From assembly GCA_034769895.1 (NCBI GenBank), contig CM068373.1:285481379-285545378 (forward strand): a stretch of DNA of 64,000 nucleotides, read 5' to 3'. The position numbers were made by a program, and so were the translations under genes. Positions within the stretch are counted from its first letter, which is position 1. Every line of letters begins with the position of its first letter. Positions 33,426 through 42,691 of the stretch are shown in pieces. The notes under the pieces were generated by a model. The model was not told the origin of the DNA, did not search any database, and was given only the letters and a program-made list of their open reading frames with translations. This DNA comes from Magicicada septendecula (taxonomy: Eukaryota; Arthropoda; Insecta; Hemiptera; Cicadidae).

Positions 33426-33708
33426 TCTGAATATAGTGTGGTATGAAGGCTTACACGGCCGGAGTCATTTTGGTTAAAATTACTTCCTGGGCTGTTTGGC
33501 CATGGTTCAAAGTTTATGATAAACCCAGACGTTTTGGCAGTACCAGCAACTGCCATCTTCAGTGGAAACGAGTAACACTAACATGAGGTGATATATGTTA
33601 GGACCACAGTACCAGTGGCACTTCTGAAATGTCTGGTTTTGTCATAAACTTTGAACCACGGCCAAACAGCCCGGGAAGTAATTTTAACCAAAAATCTGAA
33701 TATAGTGT
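33426..33708. mobile_element. Foldback element, family F, copy 2, with 14-bp target duplication
   Basis: Bounded by the direct repeat TCTGAATATAGTGT at 33426-33439 and 33695-33708. Inside, gcttacacggccggagtc starts the left arm. The arms are inverted: ttttggttaaaattacttcc..gggctgtttggcc against ggccaaacagcccgggaagtaattttaacc. Length between the duplications is about 255 bp; non-coding. Confidence 0.82.
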
Positions 33709-33884
33709 TCAGTTTTCGAAATTCGAAAAGTTTTTGACACCGAGGCCGAAAAAAAAGATCAAAATATTGAAAAAAATTGTAATAGTCCATACAGGGTATC
33801 AAGTAAACGGAATTTTTACCCAAAATCTAAAACCGGTATTTACTTTGAAAATTTTTTAACTTTTCATACCAAATGGAAAGACCA

Positions 33885-34063
33885 CTTGAATAGGCATACA
33901 GGCGATAACATTGCCAATAAAAGCTTGGGAGTATACAGTAAGAGGTAAAAGAGATCCAGGACGCACAAAACCAAGATGGACACAAGAAACCTGTGAGGCA
34001 AGAACAGGAATAATCAATGCCTAATCTCTGAAGTAGATGATAATGGTGATGACGATGATGATT
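33885..34063 (+). pseudogene. RTE-like LINE 3' end with (GATGAT)n tail
   Basis: The plus strand shows the C-terminal LINE signature (WKDHLNRHTGDNI in one frame, then KRDPGR..KPRWTQETCEA in another, so at least one frameshift). It is followed by taatctctgaag and a tail of gatgataatggtgatgacgatgatgat-like triplets at 34036-34063. It is a 3' fragment only. Confidence 0.55.
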
Positions 34064-34250
34064 TTTTTAACATTAAGGGCACTATGTGCCAAAAACAGAA
34101 GTCAAATGTTGAAAAAATTATAAATATTTACATGGGCTTCAAATTATGAGGAATCTCATTCAAAATACGAACGCGGTGTCTTCAATAATTTGACAAAATT
34201 AATATCACATATGGACTGCCTTTATAAAATATGTAAGATAGTTTATGAAA

Positions 34251-34613
34251 ACTTTACATATTATAAATCATAGGCTTACACAGCTGGAGTCAATGTTGTT
34301 AAAATTAATTCCCGAGCTGTTTGGACATGGTCCATTGTTTTCGACAAAAACACGTTTCGGCAGTGCCATGGACTGCCATCATTAATGTAAATTCGAAGTT
34401 TCACTAACGCAAGGTGGTAGATGTTAGTGACCACAGTACTGTGATTAAGGTTTAAATTCAAAGTTTCGCTAACGTCTACCACCTTACGTTAATGAAACTT
34501 CAAATTTACACTGATGATGGCAGTCAATGGCACTGCCGAAACGTCTGTTTTTCTTGAAAACAATGTACCACGGCCAAACATCCTGGGAATTAATTTTAAG
34601 AACTTCACATATT
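34251..34613. mobile_element. Foldback element, family F, copy 3
   Basis: Flanked by ACTTTACATATT (34251-34262) and ACTTCACATATT (34602-34613), a 12-bp target duplication with one mismatch. It begins ggcttacacagctggagtca. The inverted arms contain gtttcggcagtgcc..ggactgccatcat against atgatggcagtc..ggcactgccgaaac. The right arm carries a hammerhead-like core (34511-34545). Confidence 0.8.
34511..34545 (+). ncRNA. Hammerhead-ribozyme-like core in family F
   Basis: CTGATGA (34511-34517), then a stem-loop whose stem is GGCAGT/ACTGCC (six perfect pairs), then GAAAC (34538-34542) and the cleavage-type triplet GTC. All invariant core bases of a hammerhead are present. Stem III would be the self-complementary ACGT, which favours action as a dimer; that is inference. 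Confidence 0.55.
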
Positions 34614-34875
34614 CTTTTCAGTTATATATATTTGTCGAAAAATATTAAATACACGCCTTTAGAAGTCTATGAAAATGTAAACATTTGTATATGGTCTTAT
34701 ATTGTTACCTGCTTGTGGTATTTCTAATGTAATGCTCATACAAACGAAGAAGTTTACTCAAAGTGTAAGCAAATTATAGCTTTAACACTTATAGTGCCGG
34801 CCTATTACAAAAAAATTAGGCAGTCTTTAAAAAGTCATATTAAATTAATCTTTGGTCAATGTTAACAGTCTGAAC

Positions 34876-35661
34876 CAGTGATTCTTAAAGTGGGGTCCGC
34901 GACAATGTTTCAGGAGGTCTGCAGACACCATTAAGAAAAAATAGAATATGCCATAATTTTCTCTGATTTTGTATGCTCTAAAATGTAAATTCAAATTTTA
35001 GAATCTTAAAACAATTAGTAGAATAATCCAGTATTTTATTTGTTTGTTTTTGGTTCAAACTAATTGTAATTGTAAATGCAATTTCAAACTAATGGCTTTA
35101 ATAATGTCTTTAAATCATGCCGTGTAGCAGATCTGTTTGTCCACCAAACAGACTAGACCTCTCTCTTACAGTATTAGAAAAAGATTCATTGGCAGAACTT
35201 TCAACTGACAGTTCATTAAAATTACAGTTTTCACAATTACAGCTAGCTGTCTTCTGGTTATATGTAATGACTGACTATCCTGAACTCAGAAAAATAGGTT
35301 TGAAGTGTTTAATTTTGTTTTCCTCTACTTATTTGTGTGAAACCGCAGTCTTCCTGCTCACATACTTGAAGTCAAAGTTAAGAAATAAACTTGGTGTTAA
35401 GAGTTACATAATATTGAAATTATTAGACACTAAACCCAATATTAAAGAGACAACTGTGCAAAAGCAGCTTCATTGTTCACATTAAACTATGTTTGATATC
35501 ATTAATATTATATTAAGAGAATTTTGATACTGATACATTTTAATTAAAATATAAGAGTTTCTATCATATTTACTGTTTGTTTTATTTCAGAACTAAGACG
35601 GCGTCCATGAATTTTTAAATAATTAGGGGGGTCCACGGACTGAAAAGTTTGGGAACCACTG
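34876..35661 (+). mobile_element. hAT-type transposon, internally deleted
   Basis: Starts CAGTGATTCTTAAAGTGGGGTCC-like and ends with ..AAAGTTTGGGAACCACTG, giving terminal inverted repeats CAGTG(A/G)TTC(T/C)(T/C)AAA. The flanking 8-mers GTCTGAAC and CTCTAAAA match at 5 of 8 positions, a decayed target duplication. Length 786 bp; only the transposase C-terminus remains. Confidence 0.75.
35117..35485 (+). pseudogene. hAT transposase C-terminal dimerisation domain
   Basis: 122-codon frame. From about residue 39, FWLYVMTDYPELRKIGLKCL, LFSSTYLCETAVF and SKLRNKLGVKSYIILKLLDT match the conserved hAT C-terminal (dimerisation) region found in ZBED/FAM200-like transposases, ending near the native C-terminus (KQLHCSH). 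Catalytic residues are deleted, so it is inactive. Confidence 0.8.
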
Positions 35662-36865
35662 CTCTAAAAATTGTAATAATAGTCAGAGTTGTCTCTTAAA
35701 ATGGTATTAAACTGTACATTTATTCATACAAAATAATTTACTGCTGTCACCATAACCAAACCATGTTTTTTATTTTTGAAAATATGAATCACTTTTGTCG
35801 ATATGTATACAAATATAAGTAGTTTACATTATAAAATACTAACAAGAAAATAGAGCAAAAATCACGGTTGTATATTGTTTTAATAACATTTGGCTACTAT
35901 GCAATACATTTTGAAGCAGTCCTGTAGACACAATAAACACAATCCAACTTCACATTCAGGCCGCCACTAGTTTGGGCTTTGAATCTGTCTGGATATATCT
36001 AGATTTAACATTAATTGTATCTAATATCTTTAAATAAACACATTGAAAGTAGGTTTATTTTCACCTGATGCACGTTTTACAGAAATTATTCTGTATCTTC
36101 GGAGGTTTGTTTGAATTGTAATTGAATGTTTTGCTTACAATACAGCTAACGGATGTATTTATTTGAAGGTATTATATACGCGACCTGCAGGAAACTCAAC
36201 GAGTTATTTACAAAGGAATAATGGACGAAAACACCAAACAAGTTCATGTAACTCATTCCTATAACCTATTTGTTAGACGTAAAAAACTATTAATTAACTT
36301 TTTGCAAACATCTATTCCAACAAAAAGTGCCTAGAACTAAATATTCTTCCAAAATACACCAAAATTGTAAAAAACAAAAACAATAATTTAAACAAATATA
36401 TAATCAGTTAGCTGTATTGTAAGCGAAACATTAAATTTCAATTCAAACAAACCTCTGAAGATACAGAATAGTTTGTGTGAAACATGCATCAGGTGAAAAT
36501 AAACTTACTTGCAGTGTATTTATTTGAAGATATTATATAGGAGACCAGCAGGACACTCGAGTTACTTACAAAAGAATAATAATGGTATCTATTAACATAA
36601 CATCCAAAAGAAGCAAATAAAATGCTTTCCAGCCATATACAACTGCCAACGGATTTGTACATGATTACAAATGACAGCCCGAGCTAGAAACAGACGTGGG
36701 ACACTTGACTAAAACACCTAGTCTGAGGCAGGCTCGGGATTAGTACAAAGTGTTAAAAATATCTAATAGTAAACGTACTTCATTCAAAATAGTGAGTGAG
36801 TTCTACTTTTCAGAGAACATACTAGTATAAGGGAAGCAAATTGTAGAAATAGAGTTTCTACAACC
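35662..36865. other. Gene-less DNA with an inverted and a direct repeat
   Basis: Segments 36040-36150 (minus) and 36410-36520 (plus) are inverted copies: cacctgatgcacgtttta..cagaa..ctgtatcttcggaggtttg against caaacctctgaagatacagaa..gaaacatgcatcaggtg. After each lies a direct repeat, tatttatttgaag(g/a)tattatata (36157 and 36519). The plus copy contains CTGAAGA (36455-36461) followed by GAAAC (36479-36483), a degenerate hammerhead core; a third, related copy is at 42519-42556. No gene. Confidence 0.6.
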
Positions 36866-37020
36866 TTCACAGCTGGCGTCAACATATTGGAAACATTATT
36901 TGCCAAACTGTTAGGTTAGTTCTTGGTCTATTGTTTGTGTGGACAGATGTTTCGGTCCCATCATCAGAGGCCATTGTTAGTGTCAGTAACAACTGGCACG
37001 GTGTCCGCCAATTCACCCCA
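36866..37020. repeat. Partial family F repeat
   Basis: Begins ccttcacagctggcgtca and continues with gccaaactgtta and gatgtttcggtcccatcatcag, the left arm of family F, without an evident right arm. On the minus strand CTGATGA (36961-36967), a short GG/CC stem and GAAAC (36949-36953) form a hammerhead-like core. Confidence 0.6.
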
Positions 37021-37033
37021 GTGATAAGGTAAG

Positions 37034-37762
37034 CAGTGGTTCCCAAACTTTTCAGTCCGCGGACCCTCCCCTCCTAAAAATTAAAAAGTTCACGGTCTCC
37101 ATCTGAGTTATGAAATAAAACAAATAGTAAATATGATACAAACTCTTATATTTGAATTAAAATGTATTAAAATCAAAATTCTCTTAACTTGCAAAACTAT
37201 AATATTAATGATATCAAACATAGTTTAATGTGAACAATGAAGCTGCTTTTGAACAATTAGCTCTGCAATATTAGGTTTAATGCTGATAATTTCAATATTA
37301 AGTCACTCTCAACATCAAGTTCATTTCTTAACTTTGCCAACCTCGGTTCTATCTTTCTAGCCACACATGTCGAAATCCACCTACTTAGGTGTAAAACCAG
37401 CTACACGGAAGAACGTTTTGCTTAGATACAGTGCTTATAAGCAAGATACAATGCTTAAACATGGACTAAAACAGCGCGATCAGTTCTGCGTTGATGCGGC
37501 ACTCTAGGCAGTTCGGCTGACAAAGAGATCTGCTACATAACATGATTTAAACACATTATTAAAGCCATTAGTTTAAAATTACTTTTACAATTACAATTAG
37601 TTTGAAAAAAAACTGAAATCTGCTACTAATTGTTTTAAGATTCTGAAATTTAGATTTTAGACTATAAAAAATTTGAGAAAATTATGGTATATTCTATTTT
37701 TTCTTAAAAGTGTCCGTGCACCCCCTGAACCATTGTCATGGACCCCACTTTGGGAACCACTG
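37034..37762 (-). mobile_element. Second hAT copy of the 34876 family, opposite orientation
   Basis: Terminal repeats CAGTGGTTCCCAAAC at 37034 and GTTTGGGAACCACTG at the right end. The flanks aaggtaag / aggtagag resemble an 8-bp target duplication with one slip. On the minus strand it shares several blocks with 34876-35661 (for example caattgtaattgtaa.. and the aaaaaatagaatatacc-like block) but has no transposase frame. Confidence 0.75.
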
Positions 37763-38717
37763 AGGTAGAGACTTACAGCATCTTGTAGAGAATGTGTGTT
37801 ACGCATCTTACAGCGTTTAATGTGTAGAGAATCTTACATTAAACGCTACACATAGATTTTCATTTTGTACTTTTTTTAATGTAGTAAAATTAATTTCGTC
37901 ACAATTCTTTTTTTGTTTTAATAACAAAAATCACTCCTATCTCAACACTACAAACACACTGACTACAGTTTGTCAGTCCTTGCACTATGCACACTTACAT
38001 TCATATTTTAATTTTTTTGTATACCATATGAAAATTGTTCAGATTTTTTTACTATATCCAGTTTTCATGTCTAAAAATCTATTTTTCTAGCTTTCAACAT
38101 TAATTCCAATAGTGTATAAAGTCAGCCATATATAACACAACGCACTACAATCATTTTAAGTATTCTATGTAGTGTACTTAGGTCAACAGCAGTGCAAAAA
38201 TATGGGTGTCATAGTGCCTCACTGACACTACTGATGAAATTCAAATGATAACCTTGAAACACTGCACAATCGCATTTACACTACTGAATTCAATTAAAAT
38301 CACTTTTAGCACAAATAAATTTTAATGAAGAGAGAGAGAGTGAGAAGGAGACATTATGGTGTTATGAAATTAATTTTCTTTATATATATTGCAATGATAC
38401 ATGTAGGTTGAATAGATAAATACAAGTCTGTTGTTACAGAGGTTGATATTTATTCAACACAACAACTAATGGAGCTATTCTCATTTATTTAATTTATTTC
38501 TGCACATGCACACTCACACACTAGGGATGCACATACATGGGTACACGGACACTGTATATGAATATAAAAATTTGAGATGTCTCATTTCACAATCCTAAAT
38601 CTAATACAACACTTATGCCTACTTAACAAAGCTGAACAAACTTATTGTCTTATTTTCATGTTTATACACATGAAAAAGAGATTATATCTCATTGTTCTGT
38701 AATGTGTCATTGCAATA
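37763..38717. other. Gene-less stretch
   Basis: AT-rich DNA with a small inverted repeat (cagcgtttaatgtgtag..cattaaacgctacacat, 37810-37853) and a short GA run at about 38330-38342. No gene seen. Confidence 0.4.
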
Positions 38718-38883
38718 TGAGGCGTGTTCAAAAAAAGACTGAATTTTTTGAATACTATCAACCCACACAAACAACGTGCTGCGACTTTGAGTGCAACTAG
38801 CGATAGTTTTTGACAACAAACTGCCATTTTTTCTGTTCCACTATCAGTATTAGTCTTTGAGCTATATTAGATTGAGTGGGGAC

Positions 38884-41618
38884 CAGTGGCGAAGTTACAT
38901 GGAGGCAATTGAGGCAATGCCTACCCTAAAAAATTCTGTAGAATAAAAATTATAAATACGTATGAAGTATGTAACGTAAAGATTATACAGTGTTACTGTA
39001 ATTGTCAAATTTACTAATTACATGCTTTACTCAGCGATCGCTAGACAGTGACAAGTGACAGCAGACATAGTTAGTTTAAAGCGAATGAGGCAACGTGAAC
39101 CTGCCTCAGCGTTTTTTGTATACGTACATCGTATGTAAGCAATGTGTTGGCCGAGACTTGGCAGTGCGGGGAGCGGGGGATTGACCAGCGCTCCACACAC
39201 TGTAGCGTTGAGGCATGTCTCACTGCTGTTGTGAGAGTTTTAAAGCGCACTGTGTTGTTTATAATCGTGTTTATTTTGTGCAGTTATTAAAAGTGTGCCT
39301 GTGATTCCGGTGAACTAATAGACGATCAACACTGTCATTTAAATTATTTGTGACATTAAACATATATATATATATATAAAAACTAATCAAGTTATAAATT
39401 TGGAAGTTCAATTAGTTATATTATTGTGTATGAATATAAGTGTGTCGCCCGAAATGAGCGAACGCGGTCCTTTTAATACTTTGTCAGGTCTTTTAAACTT
39501 ATTAAAAAGTAAGCCGTTTTCTTCTTGGAGTTACGAAGAAAAATGTGGTGTTAAAAACAAGAGATTTACGCCTAATTTAGAAATTAAACATTTTGATGGT
39601 AAAGTATCTCGAAAATTTCAGTTTTCTTGGTACGAGCGATATTCGTGGTTGACAGGCTGTTCCGAAACCAACAGACTTTTTTTGTTATACATGTATCTTG
39701 TTTTCTGGTGAAAAGAATGGATTTTATACGGAGTGACGGTAACAAAAAACTTTCTTAGAAAGGCAGACAAACACCAGAATTCAAATAAACATATTCAAAA
39801 TGAAGAGCGGTACCGTTTGCTGGGACGCGTGAGGATTGAAGATACTCTCTCTGAAGGGGCTAGAATTCAAGCTGTTAAACATAATGAAGTCGTGAAACAA
39901 AATAGGCTTGTTGTTGAAAGACTATTTTCTCGGGAAACAGGAGCTTGGATTTCGAGGTAATTTTGAAGGGGAAGACTCCGTCAACCGAAGTAATTATCTA
40001 GAATTGTTAGATCTTCTTTCTAAGCAGGAGCAGTACATTCGAGATCATCTCTAGACTACGTCAGGATTTAAAGATACATCAAACGATATTCAGAATGAAT
40101 TAGTTGAATCTGTAACTGATATAATTCAAGAGAAGATTAAGGCGGAGTTAGATTCTTGCGATTTTATTGGAATTCAGGCAGATGAAACTTTAGACGTATC
40201 AAGTAGATCTCAAGTCAGCATAATTTTTAGATTTTGTTCAAAAGAAGGTCCAATAGAAAGGTTCATTGGGTTTTATGATGTTTCAGTAGATAAGACTGAG
40301 CCAGGCTTATCAGAATTAATTGTTGACGTTTTAAAAAAGTGGGGTGTAACTGAGAAGGTAGTCTGTCAAACATATGATGGAGCCTCTGTAATAGCTGGAA
40401 AGCATGGAGGTGTTCAACACTTTGTAAAACAGACTTGCCCAAGAGCATTATTTCTACATTGCTATGCTCACAAGTTAAACCTTGTACTTCTTCATTGCAC
40501 TAAAACAATAAAATCGGTTAGGCTCTTCATTCACAATCTGACAGCATTTCACACACTTTTCTGTAGATCCTCAAAGAGATCACAGCTTTTAGAATCTAGA
40601 GGATTTAAACTTCCACAAGCATCCACTACCCGTTGGAACTTTCATTCCAGAGCAGTTCATACCATCTTTTCCCACTATGGTGACTTGAGACAAATTTTTG
40701 AGGACATTACAGAGAATGGTGAAGGATGGGATAGTGATTCGTACAATTCTGCTGTTGGATTGCTTAACGTACTCAAAAAGACCCATTTCATTTACTTACT
40801 TTGTTTTTATAGGGAAATATTCGTTTATACTGACCATCTCTTTTCTCTACTGCAACACAAAACTATCTGCGATATAATTCTGTGCAACACTGAAATTAAG
40901 AAAACTACTGCTATCCTCAAGGACATGAGATCAGAAAACACTGTGTCGTCTTGTATTGAAAAATGTCACCAAATAAGCAGCGAGGTAAATATAGATGACA
41001 GTAACAGGAAACTGCTGAAAACGTTAACTTACGAAGTTCTTGACACTTTGATTATGCAGCTGCAGGTACGGTTCAGTGATTTCGAAAGTATCCAGTTTGT
41101 TGAGTGTTGGATCCAAATCACTTCATTTCTTACAAAGAGAGTTTTCCTTCTTTTAAACTGAACAGCCTTATAAATAAATACCCTTTTATCAATAGTGAAA
41201 GACTGGAAAATGAATTAAGAAACATTTACTCAGATACTGGAAAACATTTGTTCCCTCAAAGACTTTTACATTTTATAATTCTTAATGACTTAGAACCAGT
41301 GTACGTGGAGGTTTCAAAATTAATTCGTTTGATTTTAACGTTTCCTGTTACCACGGCTTCTTCAGAAAGGAGTATGAGTACTTTGAAAAGAATAAAAAAC
41401 TACTTGCGCAATACGATGACTAATGAAAGACTTAACTCTCTTAGCACCATTGCTATTGAAAAAAAATTTGTGAAGGAATTGATGAGTGACCAGTTGTTCA
41501 AAGACCGTGTAGTTGACAATTTTGCAAGCAAGAAAACTCGCCGTGTTGAACTACTCTACAAAAAAATTTAAGGTAAGACTTTTGCCTACCCATTCATTAA
41601 CTACTAGCTTCGCCACTG
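38884..41618 (+). mobile_element. hAT transposon (ZMYM-like) with perfect 8-bp target duplication
   Basis: 2735 bp with 11-bp terminal inverted repeats CAGTGGCGAAG / CTTCGCCACTG and a perfect duplication GTGGGGAC at 38876-38883 and 41619-41626. The duplicated 8-mer lies in mariner DNA, so the hAT is the younger insertion. Confidence 0.93.
39400..41571 (+). pseudogene. ZMYM-type hAT transposase, several lesions
   Basis: A relic of a roughly 680-residue transposase. The N-terminal TTF-type zinc finger region is visible (NLEIKHFDGKVSRKFQFSWY, SWLTGCSETN, then NFLRKADKHQNSNKHIQNEE). The RNase-H-like catalytic core starts FIGIQADETLDVSSRSQVSI (about 40164) and includes CQTYDGASVIAGKHGG and FLHCYAHKLNLVL. 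The C-terminal dimerisation region is LTFPVTTASSERSMSTLKRI (about 41335) to 41571. Lesions are an in-frame stop at 39709-39711, frameshifts near 39690 and 39950, a TAG at 40052-40054, and a frameshift at 41100-41150. The longest open piece is 40055-41161. Confidence 0.88.
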
Positions 41619-42372
41619 GTGGGGACATGTGCATGCTGGCCGCCAGATTAGTGACAAAGTGTTTAAGAAAGACCTCGAAGAATAACGTGTGCCTATGAAA
41701 CTTTGCAGCAAAACTAGGTTAAAACTTTACACAGACATTCTGGTTTTTGAATTAAGCTTACGCGGAAGCCTGCATGAGCTGAACGATTATTATAAGAAAT
41801 TTTAAAGAGGGTAAAAACTATAGTCAGTGGAAATCAAAGCTATGTCGAAGATCATGGGAAGAGAGCTCGTGATGTGGTAATTGTAAATCATCGTTTAACT
41901 GCCGAGACTTTGTGAGAGAATGCGCATCCATATAAGATCGTAAAATTAATTTTGATACAAAAATTTAAATGTATCGTATCACTGAAAAAAAAATCTTACT
42001 GCATTTGTTGGCGATGAACAGAAAGAGACCTGTTTTGAAATTGGTCAAAAACTGCATACCAATGTAAATGGTAATGACAACTTTGGAATGCAATGTAAAT
42101 TGCTCTGTAAAGATTTTATGAAGTTAGCATCAAAGTTTTATACACACATGTTGCATTAAGATCTTCATTCGCAGTTCGTTATAAATCCCCCGGACGGTAT
42201 GTGCCCGTGCTCACTACAGCGTGTGTAGCTCGAAGACTGACGATCATGACAGGATGGACAAAACAGCATTCCGGCACGAAAACCTGTTGCTAGCAGCACT
42301 TAATTGTGCAGCTTGCTCTATGTGCATGTTGGCATACTACACAAATAGTTCAGTCTTTTTTTGAACACATCG

Positions 42373-42638
42373 TATATCAAGTATTCTTCATAGATAACCC
42401 TTGATTGTTTCTTTCAGGACTTATACGTGTGTTGTGTGGTGTGTGTGTGTGTGTGTGTGTTCTCAAATAATAAATAATATCTGCAAGTCTACTTCTGCAA
42501 TAAAGTGTGTTTACGTTAATCCTGATGCAGATTAATCTGTGAAACGTGTGTCAGGTAAAAATACAACAATACTAAATTAACAAAATATACTTGCAAAGTA
42601 TTTGTTGTTAGAAAATATACATGTATATATATTACTTA

Positions 42639-42687
<49 letters not shown>
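42373..42687. other. Microsatellites and hammerhead-like repeat
   Basis: A (TG)n run lies at 42440-42461 and an (AT)n run of about 48 bp at 42641-42687, directly beside the LTR. At 42519-42556, CTGATGC, a CAGATT/AATCTG stem, GAAAC and TGTGTCAGG form a degenerate hammerhead-like unit related to that at 36455. Confidence 0.6.

Positions 42688-42691
<4 letters not shown>

Larger units (their letters stand above)
38718..42372 (+). mobile_element. Decayed mariner-like element, split by a hAT
   Basis: The outer ends are TGAGGCGTGTTCAAAAAAAG at 38718 and, on the other strand, CGATGTGTTCAAAAAAAGAC from 42372, each next to TA. Without the nested hAT it is about 0.9 kb. The right part has remnants of mariner transposase: YAEACMS near 41757 and a NFKEGK-like block at about 41797-41815, the usual YG.ACMSR..YEWFKRFKEG region, with stops. 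It is not functional. Confidence 0.65.
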
